A DNA stretch of 64,000 nucleotides from Burkholderia sp. Nafp2/4-1b (GCF_003635165.1 NZ_ML058597.1:620001-684000), one strand, 5' to 3'. Numbered from the stretch's first letter, positions 51,676 through 61,786 are shown. Notes: generated from the letters alone by a model not told the origin. Numbers and translations are program-made.

Positions 51676-52485
51676 ATGACTGCATCCAATCAACCGGGCG
51701 GCGCGACGCCGTTCCGCATCGAGCGCGCCGACGGCATCGCCGAACTGGTGATCGCCCATCCGCCCGTGAACGCGCTCGACGCGCAGGGCTGGCATGCGCT
51801 CGCGCGTGCGCTCGACGCGCTCGGCGAGGACGACGACGTACGCGTGATCGTCGTGCGCGGCGAAGGCCGCGGCTTCTGCGCGGGCGTCGACATCAAGGAG
51901 CTGGCCGCGCATCCGGAGCGGATCGTGTCGGTCAACGCGGGCAACTACGAGACGTTTCGCGCGGTGCACCGCAACCCGAAGCCGGTGATCGCGGCCGTGC
52001 ACGGTTTCGTGCTCGGCGGCGGGATCGGCATCTGCGGTGCGGCGGATATCGTCGTCGCGGCCGATTGCGCAAGCTTCGGCGTGCCGGAAATCGACCGCGG
52101 CGCGATGGGCGGCGGCGCGCATCTGCAGCGCTTGTTCGGCGTGCAGAAGGTGCGCGCGATGTACTTCACCGGCGACATGATCGACGCGGCCGAAGCGTAT
52201 CGGCTCGGCGCGGTCGAGCAGGTCGTGGCGCGCGACGCGCTGCGCGATGCGGCGCTCGCGATCGCCCGCAAGATCGCGGAGAAGAGCCCGGCGATGGTGC
52301 GGCTCGCGAAGGAGGCGCTGAACGGCGTCGAGGACGGCGACCTCGAGGACAAGTACCGCTGGGAGCAGGGCTTCACGCTGCAGGCGTACATGACCAACGA
52401 CTCGACGGAGGCGCGCGCCGCTTTCGTCGAGAAGCGCGACGCGCGGTTCGACGCGCAAGCCAGCGCCGAGGAGGCCCGCGCATGA
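51676..52485 (+). CDS. echA20: EchA20-like ring-D hydrolase (crotonase family)
   Basis: A 269-residue crotonase-fold enzyme. It shows the short form with VIAHPPVNALDAQGW, GFCAGVDIKEL, GFVLGGGIGICGAADIVVAA, AKEALNGVED and EQGFTLQAYM, the pattern of EchA20, which hydrolyses HIEC-CoA to open ring D. TGGAG lies just upstream of the ATG. The stop overlaps the acyl-CoA dehydrogenase start by ATGA. Confidence 0.8.
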   Translation: MTASNQPGGATPFRIERADGIAELVIAHPPVNALDAQGWHALARALDALGEDDDVRVIVVRGEGRGFCAGVDIKELAAHPERIVSVNAGNYETFRAVHRNPKPVIAAVHGFVLGGGIGICGAADIVVAADCASFGVPEIDRGAMGGGAHLQRLFGVQKVRAMYFTGDMIDAAEAYRLGAVEQVVARDALRDAALAIARKIAEKSPAMVRLAKEALNGVEDGDLEDKYRWEQGFTLQAYMTNDSTEARAAFVEKRDARFDAQASAEEARA

Positions 52486-53651
52486 ACCTCACCTATACGC
52501 CGCAGCAACAGGCATTCCGCGCGGAAATCCGCGAATGGCTCGCCGCGCACGTCCCGCGCGAGCGGCTGCCGAGCTTCGATACCGAGGAAGGCTTCGCCGC
52601 GCATCGCGAATGGGAGCGCACGCTGCATTCGGGCCGCTGGAGCATGGTCACGTGGCCGCGGGAGCTGGGCGGGCGCGGCTGCGACCTGATCGAGTGGCTG
52701 ATCTTCGAGGAAGAGTACTGGCGCGCGGACGCACCGATGCGCGTGAACCAGAACGGCATCTTCCTGCTCGGGCCGACGCTGATGGATTTCGGCACCGACG
52801 CGCAGAAGGCGCGCTTCCTGCCCGCGATGGCGGCGGGCGAGCACGTGTGGGCGCAGGGCTGGTCGGAGCCGAACGCGGGCTCGGACATGGCCGCGATCCG
52901 CACGACGGCGATCCGCATCGGCGACGAGTACGTGCTCAACGGCCAGAAGATCTGGTCGACCCGCGCGGTGTGGGCTGACTGGCTGTTCGGGCTGTTCCGC
53001 AGCGATCCGGAATCGTCGCGCCACCACGGGCTCACGTTCCTGATGGTGCCGCTGTCGACGCCGGGCATCACGGTGCGGCCGATCCGTCAACTGAACGGGC
53101 AGACGGGCTTCGCGGAAATCTTCTTCGACGACGTGCGCGTGCCGGTCGAGAACCGGCTCGCGGCGGAAGGCGCGGGCTGGCAGGTCGCGATGGCGACGGC
53201 CGGCTTCGAGCGCGGGCTGATGCTGCGCTCGCCCGCGCGCTTCCAGCGCACCGCGCAGGCGCTGCGCGACCTGTATCTCGCGCATCGCGACAGCGCGGAC
53301 CGAGACCCGACGCTGCGCGAACGCGTGGTGTCCGCGTGGATGGACGCACAGGCGTACGCGCTGTCGACCTACGCGACCGCGAGCCGGTTGCTGAAGGGCG
53401 GCCATATCGGCGCGGAGTCGAGCACCAACAAGGTGTTCTGGTCGGAGCTCGACCTGCGGATGCACCAGACCGCGCTCGACATCCTCGGCGCGCACGGCGA
53501 GGTCGTCCCGCAGACGGCCGCGCAGCACGCGACGCTCGGCCACTGGCTCGACGGCTTCCTGTTCGCGCAGGCCGGCCCGATCTACGCGGGCACCAACGAG
53601 ATCCAGCGCAACATCGTCGCCGAACGGATGCTCGGCATGCCGCGCGCGTAA
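52482..53651 (+). CDS. Acyl-CoA dehydrogenase (FadE31-like, large partner)
   Basis: A 389-residue acyl-CoA dehydrogenase. Motifs are WPRELGGRGCDLIEWLIFEE, AQGWSEPNAGSDMAAIRTTA, QKIWSTRAVWADWLF and AGTNEIQRNIVAERMLGMPR. Length and sequence resemble FadE31, which in Mycobacterium forms heterotetramers with a FadE32/33-type partner. The next gene is a shorter, divergent dehydrogenase and probably that partner. Substrate is likely a CoA ester left after ring opening. Confidence 0.8.
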   Translation: MNLTYTPQQQAFRAEIREWLAAHVPRERLPSFDTEEGFAAHREWERTLHSGRWSMVTWPRELGGRGCDLIEWLIFEEEYWRADAPMRVNQNGIFLLGPTLMDFGTDAQKARFLPAMAAGEHVWAQGWSEPNAGSDMAAIRTTAIRIGDEYVLNGQKIWSTRAVWADWLFGLFRSDPESSRHHGLTFLMVPLSTPGITVRPIRQLNGQTGFAEIFFDDVRVPVENRLAAEGAGWQVAMATAGFERGLMLRSPARFQRTAQALRDLYLAHRDSADRDPTLRERVVSAWMDAQAYALSTYATASRLLKGGHIGAESSTNKVFWSELDLRMHQTALDILGAHGEVVPQTAAQHATLGHWLDGFLFAQAGPIYAGTNEIQRNIVAERMLGMPRA

Positions 53652-53686
53652 GCGCGCCGGCGCCCCCCTCACTGAACGGACATCGT

Positions 53687-54754
53687 ATGGATTTCGTATT
53701 CGATGAAGACCAGGAGGCGCTCGCGGACAGCGTGAAGCGCCTGCTGATGACCGAGATGACCCCGGAGCTGATCCGCGAGCTGTGGGTCACGCCGACCGGC
53801 CGCTCCGACGCGCTGTGGTCGCTGTTCGCGTCGCAGGGGCTGACCGCCGTGTCGGTGCCCGAAGCGCACGGCGGCCTCGGCCTCAGCGAAGCCGAGTGGG
53901 CGCTGCTCGCGCAGACCTACGGCTACTTCGGCAGCCCCGAGCCGCTGCTCGACACGGCGCTCGTGTCGGCCGGCGTGCTCGCACGGCTGCCCGCGAGCGA
54001 CTGGCGCGATGCGCTGCTGCGCGACATCGCCGAAGGGCGTGCGCGGGTCGCGCTCGTGCATCCGGTGAATCCGTATGCGGCCGACGTGCACGTCGCGCAG
54101 GCATTGCTGTGCGAGCACCGCGGCGAGCTGCACCGCGTCGATCCCGCGCAGTGCGCGTGGCGGGCGGTCGACAGCGTCGACCCGTCGCGGCGCCTGTTCA
54201 CGCTCGACTGGGAACCGTCGGCGGCCACGCGCATCGCGAGCGCCGACGAAGCTGGGCCGTTGCTGAATCGTGCGCTCGACCATGGCGCGTTCGCGGTCGC
54301 CGCGCAGCTGCTCGGCCTCACGCAGCGCGTGCTCGACGTCGCGATCGACTACAGCGCGCAGCGCAAGCAGTTCGGCAAGGCGATCGGCTCGTACCAGGCG
54401 CTCAAGCACCTGCTCGCCGACGTCGCGATCCGCTACGAGTTCGCGCGGCCGGTGGTCGCGCGCGCCGCGCAGGCGCTCGCCGACGATCACCCGCAGCGCG
54501 CGGTGCTGGTGTCGCACGCGAAGCTCGCGGCGACCGCCGCCGCGCAGCTGGCCGCTCGCCACACGATGCAGGTGCACGGCGCGATCGGCTACACGTGGGA
54601 GCTCGACCTGCAGATCTTCATGAAGCGGATCTGGGCGCTCTCCGGCAGCTGGGGCGACACCGCGTTCCACAAGGCCCGCGTGGCCGACGCGATCCTCGGC
54701 GACGCATTGCCGATCGGCCCCGCGCAGACCTTCGATTTCGAGGAAACGAACTAA
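53687..54754 (+). CDS. Acyl-CoA dehydrogenase (second subunit type)
   Basis: A 355-residue divergent acyl-CoA dehydrogenase. The C-terminal half has the flavin region (DYSAQRKQFGKAIGSYQALK; HTMQVHGAIGYTWELDLQIF) but the middle beta-domain is short. Such short forms pair with full-length partners (here the gene at 52482) in alpha2beta2 complexes of steroid pathways. The start lies 35 bases past that gene and the stop shares one base with the thiolase start (TAATG). Confidence 0.8.
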   Translation: MDFVFDEDQEALADSVKRLLMTEMTPELIRELWVTPTGRSDALWSLFASQGLTAVSVPEAHGGLGLSEAEWALLAQTYGYFGSPEPLLDTALVSAGVLARLPASDWRDALLRDIAEGRARVALVHPVNPYAADVHVAQALLCEHRGELHRVDPAQCAWRAVDSVDPSRRLFTLDWEPSAATRIASADEAGPLLNRALDHGAFAVAAQLLGLTQRVLDVAIDYSAQRKQFGKAIGSYQALKHLLADVAIRYEFARPVVARAAQALADDHPQRAVLVSHAKLAATAAAQLAARHTMQVHGAIGYTWELDLQIFMKRIWALSGSWGDTAFHKARVADAILGDALPIGPAQTFDFEETN

Positions 54755-55905
54755 TGAAACAAGCCTATATCGTCGACGCGCTGCGCACGCCGACCGGCCG
54801 CCGCAAGGGCGGGCTCGCGCACGTGCATGCGGCGGACCTCGGCGGCTTCGTGCTGAAGACGCTCGTCGAACGCAATGCGATTCCCGCCGACGAATACGAC
54901 GACGTGGTGTTCGGCTGCGTCGACACGATCGGCCCGCTCGCGGGCAACATCGCGCGCACTTGCTGGCTCGCGGCCGGGCTGCCGCTGCAGGTGCCGGGCG
55001 TGACAGTCGACCGCCAGTGCGGCTCGTCGCAGCAGGCCGTGCACTTTGCCGCGCAGGCGGTGATGAGCGGCGTGCAGGACGTCGTCGTCGCGGGCGGCGT
55101 GCAGACGATGACGCAGATCCCGATCTCGTCGGCGATGACCTGCGCGGCGCCGCTGGGCTTCACCGATCCGTTCTCGGGCAGCGCCGGGTGGCGCGCGCGC
55201 TTCGGCGACGCGCCGGTGTCGCAGTTCGCCGCCGCGCAGCGCATCGCCGATCACTGGAACCTGTCGCGCGACGCGATGGAGCGCTATGCGCTGGAGAGCC
55301 ACCGCCGCGCGATCGCGGCGATCGAGGCCGGCCATTTCAAGCGGGAAATCGTGCCGTTCGAAGGCGTGTTCCACGACGAGACGCCGCGCCCCGACACGTC
55401 GCTCGCAAAGATGGCGACCCTGGAGCCGCTCGCACCGGGTGGCTCGCTGACGGCCGCCGTCGCGAGCCAGACCTGCGATGCGGCCGCGGCGCTGCTGATC
55501 GTGTCGGAGGATGCGTTGAAGCGCTACGGCCTCACGCCGCGCGCCCGGATCCATCACCTGAGCGTGCTCGGCGACGATCCGCTGTGGATGCTCACCGCGC
55601 CGATCCCGGCGACCAGGGCCGCGCTGAAGAAGAGCGGCCTGGACCTGGCGCAGATCGACGTCGTCGAGTTGAACGAGGCGTTCGCGTCGGTCGCGCAAGC
55701 GTGGCTCGCGGACACGCGCTTCCCGCACGAAAAGACCAACCCGAACGGCGGCGCGATCGCGCTCGGTCATCCGCTCGGCGCGACCGGCGCGCGGCTGATG
55801 ACGACGCTGCTGCACGAACTGGAGCGCACCGGCGGCCGCTACGGGCTGCAGACGATGTGCGAGGGCGGCGGTCTCGCGAACGTCACCATCATCGAGCGCC
55901 TGTGA
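54754..55905 (+). CDS. fadA6: FadA6-like thiolase
   Basis: A 383-residue thiolase. Catalytic residues are the Cys in VTVDRQCGSSQQAVHF, the His in [16 protein letters not shown] and the Cys in GLQTMCEGGGLANVTI. The IPISSAMTCAA and PIPATRAALKKSGL segments are like FadA6, the thiolase of the ring C/D stage in Mycobacterium. It would release acetyl-CoA or a related unit from the opened-ring intermediate. Confidence 0.85.
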   Translation: MKQAYIVDALRTPTGRRKGGLAHVHAADLGGFVLKTLVERNAIPADEYDDVVFGCVDTIGPLAGNIARTCWLAAGLPLQVPGVTVDRQCGSSQQAVHFAAQAVMSGVQDVVVAGGVQTMTQIPISSAMTCAAPLGFTDPFSGSAGWRARFGDAPVSQFAAAQRIADHWNLSRDAMERYALESHRRAIAAIEAGHFKREIVPFEGVFHDETPRPDTSLAKMATLEPLAPGGSLTAAVASQTCDAAAALLIVSEDALKRYGLTPRARIHHLSVLGDDPLWMLTAPIPATRAALKKSGLDLAQIDVVELNEAFASVAQAWLADTRFPHEKTNPNGGAIALGHPLGATGARLMTTLLHELERTGGRYGLQTMCEGGGLANVTIIERL

Positions 55906-55946
55906 GCGCGTCACTTTCACGATCTCTCGATTCAGGAGACACCGGC

Positions 55947-56825
55947 ATGGGAATCTGTAACGGACGCACCGTCATCATCACCGGCGCGGGCGGCGGGCTC
56001 GGGCGCGAATACGCGCTCGCGTTCGCGGCCGAAGGCGCGGCGGTCGTCGTCAACGACATCCGGCACGAGGCTGCGCAGGCGGTGTGCGACGAGATCAAGC
56101 AGCGCGGCGGCCGCGCGCTTGCGAACGCCGACGACATCACGAAGCTCGACACCGCGCAGCGGATCGTCGATGCGGCACGCGACGCATTCGGCGACGTCCA
56201 CGTGCTCGTCAACAACGCGGGCATCTGCCGCGACAAGATGTTCACGAGCATGACCGAAACCGACTGGGACGACGTGATGCGCGTGCACCTGCGCGGCCAC
56301 TTCTGTTTGTCGAACGTGCTGGCGCGCGCGTGGCGCGATGCGGCGAAGGCTGGCAACCCGATCGATGCGCGCATCGTCAACACGACTTCCGGCGCCGGGC
56401 TGCAAGGGTCGATTGGCCAGTCGAACTACGGCGCGGCAAAGGCCGGCATCGCGGCGCTCACGCTGATGCAGGCGGTCGAGCTGCAGCGCTACGGTGTGCG
56501 CGTGAACGCCCTCGCGCCGGCAGCACGCACGTCGATGACCGAAGGCGTGTTCGCCGACATGATGAAGAAGCCCGAGGACGGCGGCTTCGACTATTTCGAT
56601 CCGGCCAACGTCGCACCGCTCGTCGTCTGGCTCGGCAGCGCGCTGTCGGCCGACGTGACGGGCCAGGTGTTCGAGGTCGCGGGCGGGATGATCGCGGTCG
56701 CCGAAGGCTGGCGCACCGGCCCGAGCGTCGATCGGGGCGCGCGCTGGGCGCCCGCCGAGGTCGGTCCGGCCGTCGCGCAACTGCTCGCGGGCGCACGGCC
56801 CGCGCAGCGCGTGTACGGGAGCTGA
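55947..56825 (+). CDS. SDR-family 3-hydroxyacyl-CoA-type dehydrogenase
   Basis: A 292-residue short-chain dehydrogenase of the multifunctional-enzyme-2 type. It has ITGAGGGLGREYALAFA, NDIRHEAAQ, LVNNAGICRDKMFT, NTTSGAGLQG with the catalytic Ser, and NYGAAKAG with Tyr and Lys intact. The C-terminal 50 residues exceed the normal SDR length. Such enzymes oxidise 3-hydroxyacyl-CoA or a steroid hydroxyl. CAGGAG lies nine bases before the ATG. Confidence 0.85.
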   Translation: MGICNGRTVIITGAGGGLGREYALAFAAEGAAVVVNDIRHEAAQAVCDEIKQRGGRALANADDITKLDTAQRIVDAARDAFGDVHVLVNNAGICRDKMFTSMTETDWDDVMRVHLRGHFCLSNVLARAWRDAAKAGNPIDARIVNTTSGAGLQGSIGQSNYGAAKAGIAALTLMQAVELQRYGVRVNALAPAARTSMTEGVFADMMKKPEDGGFDYFDPANVAPLVVWLGSALSADVTGQVFEVAGGMIAVAEGWRTGPSVDRGARWAPAEVGPAVAQLLAGARPAQRVYGS

Positions 56826-56828
56826 CGC

Positions 56829-58082
56829 ATGGATCTGGCGCTCACCGACGAACAGTCGATGATCCGCGACGCGGCAGCCGACGTGCTCGCCGAACGCAGC
56901 GCATCGGCCGACGTGCGCCGCGCGATCGAGCAATCGGCCGGGCGCGACGACACGCTGTGGGCCGCGCTGGCCGGCGAGCTCGGCTGGAACGCGCTGTCGC
57001 TGCCGGAGGCGGCGGGCGGCATGGGGCTCGGCGCGCTCGAGCAGACGCTGCTGATGGAGCAGCTCGGCCGGCGCGTCGCGTGCGTGCCGTATTTTTCGAC
57101 CGCGTGCCTGGCCGCGACTGCGCTGGCAGGCTGCTCCGATGCGGCCGCGGCTACTGGCTGGCTCGCAAAGATTGCCGAAGGCGCGTGCAGCGCGACGCTG
57201 GCGGTGCCGTTTGAATTGCCCGCCGGGTCACGGCAGTTGCCGGTCGTCGCGGAGGAAGCGGCAGGCGGCTACGCACTCTCCGGCACGATCGAACAGGTGA
57301 TCGACGGCGCACGCGCCGACCTGCTGCTGATCCCGGCGCGGATCGCGAATGAAGGGCAGGCGATCGGGCTGTTCGCGATCGACGTCGCGACTACGGCCGG
57401 CGTGAGTATCACGCCGCTCGACACGCTTGACGCGACGCGGCCGATCGCACGGGTCACGTTCGACGAAACCCGCGTGGGCCGCGAAGCGTTGTTCGCCAGC
57501 GGCGCCATTGCCGCGCAGGTGCTCGATCGCACCGCATGGTTCGCAGCGCTCGCGCTGGCCGCCGAACAACTCGGCGGCGCACAGCAATCCCTCGACCTGA
57601 CGCTCGACTACACCAGCCAGCGCGTGCAGTTCGGCCGCGCGATCGCATCGTTCCAGGCGGTCAAGCACCGCTGCGCGCAGATGATGGTGTTGATCGAATC
57701 CGCGCGCTCGGCCGTGCTCGGCGCCGCGAACGCGTGGGACGCGGAAGCCGGCAGCGGTGCGCCCGGCGCGGCGCTGTGCGCCGATGTCGCGGCTGCGAAG
57801 GCCGCTGCAAACGACGCGTATGCGTTCTGCGCACAGGAGGCGATCCAGCTGCACGGCGGCGTCGGCTTCACGTGGGAATACGACCCGCATCTCTATTTCA
57901 AGCGCGCGCAGGCGTCGGGCGCGCAGTTCGGCAGCACGCCGCAACTGCTCGAATGGATCGCCCGCCATGCGATCGACGGCGGCGCGTCACAGCGCGACGC
58001 GGTGCGCTCACCGCCGTCGTCGCTGCGGTCCGCGCCGATGGCAACGCGTCCGTCCGCCGCGCGCACTGGAGCACTCCAATGA
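56829..58082 (+). CDS. Acyl-CoA dehydrogenase
   Basis: A 417-residue acyl-CoA dehydrogenase of the divergent type (DLALTDEQSMIRDAAADVLA; NALSLPEAAGGMGLGALEQT; DYTSQRVQFGRAIASFQAVK; LHGGVGFTWEYDPHLYFKRA). The last 30 residues (SPPSSLRSAPMATRPSAART) are a low-complexity extension. It starts three bases after the SDR stop and overlaps the next gene by ATGA, which is a full-length dehydrogenase; the two may be partners. Confidence 0.8.
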   Translation: MDLALTDEQSMIRDAAADVLAERSASADVRRAIEQSAGRDDTLWAALAGELGWNALSLPEAAGGMGLGALEQTLLMEQLGRRVACVPYFSTACLAATALAGCSDAAAATGWLAKIAEGACSATLAVPFELPAGSRQLPVVAEEAAGGYALSGTIEQVIDGARADLLLIPARIANEGQAIGLFAIDVATTAGVSITPLDTLDATRPIARVTFDETRVGREALFASGAIAAQVLDRTAWFAALALAAEQLGGAQQSLDLTLDYTSQRVQFGRAIASFQAVKHRCAQMMVLIESARSAVLGAANAWDAEAGSGAPGAALCADVAAAKAAANDAYAFCAQEAIQLHGGVGFTWEYDPHLYFKRAQASGAQFGSTPQLLEWIARHAIDGGASQRDAVRSPPSSLRSAPMATRPSAARTGALQ

Positions 58083-59281
58083 ACAGCGAAACGCGCGAAC
58101 AGCAATTGCGGCACGAAGTGGCCGACTGGGTGCAATCGCACCTGACCGGCGAATTCGCGTGCCTGAAATATCGTGGCGGCCCCGGCGACGAGGAAGCCTT
58201 CCCCGAGCTGCGCAAGGCGTGGGAACGGGAACTGGCGCAGGGCGGCTGGACCGGCCTCGGCTGGCCGACCGACGCGGGCGGCCGCGGCTTTACGGTCGCC
58301 GAGCAGGTGATCTTCCACGAGGAATACGCACGCGCCGGCGGCCCCGGCCGGATGGGCCATATCGGCGAAGGGCTACTTGGGCCGACGCTCGTCGCGTGCG
58401 GCACCGACGACCAGCGCGCGCGCTTCCTGCCGGGGATTCTCGGCGGCACGCAGTTCTGGTGCCAGGGCTACTCGGAGCCGGGCGCCGGTTCCGATCTCGC
58501 GAACGTGCGCACGCGCGCCGAGCAGGACGCCGACGGCACGTGGCGCGTGTATGGCCAGAAAGTATGGACGTCGCTTGCGCACGATTCCGACTGGATCTTC
58601 GTGCTGGCGCGTACCGATCCGGCGTCGAAGGGCAACAAGGGACTCTCGTTCCTGCTGATGCCGCTCGACCAGCCGGGCATCGAGATTCGCCCGATCAAGC
58701 AGCTCAACGGCGGCGCCGAATTCAACGAAGTGTTCTTCGACGGCGCGCGCGCGGCAGCACGCGACCTCGTCGGCGCGCCGGGCGACGGCTGGGGGATCGC
58801 GATGACGCTGCTCGGCTTCGAGCGCGGGATGTCGACGCTCGGCCAGCAAATGCAGTTCGTCCGCGAACTCGAATGGGTGATCGACGCCGCGCGCGAATCG
58901 GGCGCCGATCGCGACCCGGTGCTGCGCCAGCGGATCGGCCGCGCATGGGCCGGACTGCGCGTGATGCGCTACAACGCGCTGCGGATGCTGTCGGGCGCGG
59001 ACGACGCGAATGGCGGCGCCACCGCGCCGCTGCGCCGCGAGGCGCTGATCTACAAGTATTTCTGGTCGAACTGGCACCGCGACCTCGGCCAGCTCGCGAT
59101 GGATGCGCTCGGGCCACGCGTGAACGTGATCGATCCGGCCGACGAGAAGCTCACCCATCTGCAGCGCGTATTCCTGTTCTCCCGTGCGGACACGATCTAC
59201 GCCGGTACCAACGAAATCCAGCTGAACATCATGGCCGAGCGCGGGCTCGGCATGCCCAGAGAACCGCGAGGAAACGCATGA
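58079..59281 (+). CDS. FadE30-like acyl-CoA dehydrogenase
   Basis: A 400-residue acyl-CoA dehydrogenase. Segments LGWPTDAGGRGFTVAEQVIF, FWCQGYSEPGAGSDLANVRT, GQKVWTSLAHDSDWIFVLA, FERGMSTLGQQMQFVRELEW and FSRADTIYAGTNEIQLNIMA fit the FadE30 pattern. FadE30 desaturates the CoA-activated propanoate chain of HIP. Its immediate neighbour here is the ipdF homologue, the same order as in Mycobacterium, which supports the assignment. It overlaps ipdF by ATGA. Confidence 0.8.
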   Translation: MNSETREQQLRHEVADWVQSHLTGEFACLKYRGGPGDEEAFPELRKAWERELAQGGWTGLGWPTDAGGRGFTVAEQVIFHEEYARAGGPGRMGHIGEGLLGPTLVACGTDDQRARFLPGILGGTQFWCQGYSEPGAGSDLANVRTRAEQDADGTWRVYGQKVWTSLAHDSDWIFVLARTDPASKGNKGLSFLLMPLDQPGIEIRPIKQLNGGAEFNEVFFDGARAAARDLVGAPGDGWGIAMTLLGFERGMSTLGQQMQFVRELEWVIDAARESGADRDPVLRQRIGRAWAGLRVMRYNALRMLSGADDANGGATAPLRREALIYKYFWSNWHRDLGQLAMDALGPRVNVIDPADEKLTHLQRVFLFSRADTIYAGTNEIQLNIMAERGLGMPREPRGNA

Positions 59282-60078
59282 CCCAACCTCAGATCCAGAA
59301 AGCACCGGCATACGTACCGGGCCATCAGCTGCTCGCCGGTAAATCGGTGCTGATCACGGCCGCCGCCGGCGCCGGCATCGGCTTCGCGGCCGCGCGCCGT
59401 TGCGCGGAGGAAGGCTGCCGCGCGCTGTTCATCTCCGACATTCACGAGAAGCGCCTCGAACAGGCCGTGGACACCCTGCGCGCCGAAACGGGGCTGCAGC
59501 GGATCTACGGGCGGTTGTGCAACGTCGCGGTCGAGGACGACGTGCAGGCGCTCGTTGCCGACGCGCAAGACAAGCTCGACGGCGTCGACGTACTGATCAA
59601 CAACGCCGGGCTCGGCGGTGCGAAACGCATCGTCGAAATGGACGATGCCGAATGGTCGCGGGTGATCGACATTAGCCTTACCGGGACGTTCCGGATGACG
59701 CGCGCGATGCTGCCGCACATGCAGGCCCGCGGCCGCGGCGCGATCGTCAACAACGCATCGGTGCTCGGCTGGCGTGCGCAGGCGGAACAGGCGCACTACG
59801 CGGCGGCGAAGGCGGGCGTGATGGCGCTCACGCGCTGCGCGGCGCTCGAGGCGTCGCCATACGGCGTGCGCATCAACGCGGTCGCGCCGAGCATCGCGAT
59901 GCACGATTTTCTGAAGAAGTCGGCTCCGGCCGACTTGCTGAATCAACTGGCGTCGCGCGAAGCCTTCGGGCGCGCCGCCGAAGTCTGGGAGGTCGCGAAC
60001 GTGATGGTGTTCCTTGCAAGCGATTACGCGTCGTACATGACGGGCGAAGTGCTGTCGGTCAGCAGCCAGCACGCATGA
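59278..60078 (+). CDS. ipdF: IpdF-like SDR
   Basis: A 266-residue short-chain dehydrogenase with a 20-residue N-terminal extension before [20 protein letters not shown]. Catalytic residues are complete (NNASVLGW with Ser, HYAAAKAG with Tyr and Lys). IpdF interconverts the 5-hydroxy and 5-oxo forms of HIP-CoA. Position beside the FadE30-like gene supports the name. The stop overlaps the MaoC start. Confidence 0.75.
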   Translation: MTQPQIQKAPAYVPGHQLLAGKSVLITAAAGAGIGFAAARRCAEEGCRALFISDIHEKRLEQAVDTLRAETGLQRIYGRLCNVAVEDDVQALVADAQDKLDGVDVLINNAGLGGAKRIVEMDDAEWSRVIDISLTGTFRMTRAMLPHMQARGRGAIVNNASVLGWRAQAEQAHYAAAKAGVMALTRCAALEASPYGVRINAVAPSIAMHDFLKKSAPADLLNQLASREAFGRAAEVWEVANVMVFLASDYASYMTGEVLSVSSQHA

Positions 60079-60563
60079 TGGCGACGACCCTCGATCCCGT
60101 GCAGGCGACGCCGCGCGTGTTCGCGCATCCCGGCGAGCTCGCGGCGGCCGTCGGCGACACGCTCGGCGCGAGCGCGTGGCTCGCGATCGACCAGCTCCGC
60201 ATCGACGGCTTCGCCGACGCGACGGGCGACCATCAATGGGTGCACGTCGACCCGGTGCGCGCGAAGGACGGCCCGTTCGGCGTGTGCATCGCGCACGGCT
60301 ACCTGACGCTGTCGCTCGTCAACCATTTCCTGCCGCAGATCGTGCGCATCGACGGCGCGCGGCTCGGCGTCAACTACGGCTGCGACAAGATCCGCTTCCC
60401 GGCGCCGGTGAAGGTCGGCGCGCGCGTGCGCGGCGTCGGCGAACTGCTGCGCGTCGAGCCGCTCGACGGCGGTGTGCAGGCGTGGATCCGCGTCACCGTC
60501 GAGATCGAAGGCGAGGCCAAGCCCGGCTGCGTGGCCGACACGATCAGTCGTTACTACTTCTAG
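60075..60563 (+). CDS. MaoC-like enoyl-CoA hydratase
   Basis: A 162-residue single hot-dog domain. The hydratase motif is [15 protein letters not shown] (Asp and His) followed by [20 protein letters not shown]. It adds water to a trans-enoyl-CoA in the R configuration. It overlaps the preceding SDR by four bases, so the two would work in sequence. ATG at 60078 is an equal start. Confidence 0.85.
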   Translation: MMATTLDPVQATPRVFAHPGELAAAVGDTLGASAWLAIDQLRIDGFADATGDHQWVHVDPVRAKDGPFGVCIAHGYLTLSLVNHFLPQIVRIDGARLGVNYGCDKIRFPAPVKVGARVRGVGELLRVEPLDGGVQAWIRVTVEIEGEAKPGCVADTISRYYF

Positions 60564-60580
60564 ATTCAGAGAGCCAGTTC

Positions 60581-61786
60581 ATGGAAGACGCAGTCATCGT
60601 TTCCGTCGCACGCACGCCAATCGGCAAGGCGTTTCGCGGCATGTTCAACGACACCGAGGCGCCCGCGCTGGGCGGCCACGTCGTGCGCACCGCGCTCGAA
60701 CGCGCGGGCGTCGCGCCGGCCGACGTCGACGACGTGCTGATCGGCTGCGCCGCGCAGCAGGGCACGCAGGGCTACAACATCGGCCGCCTGTCGGCCGCGG
60801 CGGCCGGGCTGCCGGCGTCGGTGCCCGGCATGGCGATCGACCGGATGTGCTCGTCGGGCCTGATGTCGATCGCGAGCGCCGCGCGCAGCATCGGCGCGGG
60901 CGACGCGCGGATCGTCGTCGCGGGCGGCGTCGAATCGATCTCGCTCACGCAGAACAAGCACAAGAACGGCTACCGCGCGCGTTCGCAGGCCGTGCTCGAC
61001 CGTCAGCCGGCCGCGTACATGGCGATGATGGAAACGGCCGAGATCGTGTCGCGCCGCTACGGCATCTCGCGCGCCGCACAGGACGAATTCGCGTTGCAGA
61101 GCCACCAGCGCACGGCCGACGCGCAGGCGGCCGGCCGCTTCGACGCGGAAATCGCGCCGCTCGACGTGCGGCGCGCGCTGTTCGACAAGGAAGGCAACCC
61201 GACCGGTCACGAAGATGTGCACGCGGCACGCGACGAAGGCGTGCGCGCCGACACGACGGCCGAACGGCTCGCGGGGCTCAAGCCGTCGTGGAGCGGCGGC
61301 AAGGTCGTCGAGCAGGGCGAGTTCGTGACGGCCGGCAATGCGTCGCAGCTGTCGGACGGCGCGGCGGCCGTGGTCGTGATGTCGCGTGCCGAGGCCACGC
61401 GCCGGGGGCTCGCCCCGCTCGGCACATTCCGCGGCCTGGCAGTGGCCGGCTGCGAGCCGGACGAAATGGGCATCGGCCCGGTGTTCGCGATTCCTAAGCT
61501 GCTGGAGCGCTTCGGAATGACCGTGCGCGACGTCGGGCTGTGGGAGCTGAACGAGGCGTTCGCGTGCCAGGCGCTGTATTGCCGCGACACGCTCGGCATT
61601 CCCGACGAGCGGCTGAACGTCGACGGCGGCGCGATCGCGCTCGGCCATCCGTTCGGGATGTCGGGCACGCGGATGACGATGCACGCGCTGCTCGAAGGCG
61701 CGCGCCGCGGCGTGCGGCACGCGGTCGTGACGATGTGCATCGGCGGCGGGATGGGCGCCGCCGCGCTGTTCGAAGTCGGCGCCTGA
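60581..61786 (+). CDS. Thiolase (acetyl-CoA acetyltransferase family)
   Basis: A 401-residue thiolase with all three catalytic positions: Cys in [15 protein letters not shown], His in [16 protein letters not shown] and Cys in [12 protein letters not shown]. It differs from the FadA6-like enzyme and is closer to general degradative thiolases, perhaps closing the last beta-oxidation round to acetyl- or propionyl-CoA. It follows the MaoC gene after 17 bases and ends the operon. Confidence 0.85.
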   Translation: MEDAVIVSVARTPIGKAFRGMFNDTEAPALGGHVVRTALERAGVAPADVDDVLIGCAAQQGTQGYNIGRLSAAAAGLPASVPGMAIDRMCSSGLMSIASAARSIGAGDARIVVAGGVESISLTQNKHKNGYRARSQAVLDRQPAAYMAMMETAEIVSRRYGISRAAQDEFALQSHQRTADAQAAGRFDAEIAPLDVRRALFDKEGNPTGHEDVHAARDEGVRADTTAERLAGLKPSWSGGKVVEQGEFVTAGNASQLSDGAAAVVVMSRAEATRRGLAPLGTFRGLAVAGCEPDEMGIGPVFAIPKLLERFGMTVRDVGLWELNEAFACQALYCRDTLGIPDERLNVDGGAIALGHPFGMSGTRMTMHALLEGARRGVRHAVVTMCIGGGMGAAALFEVGA

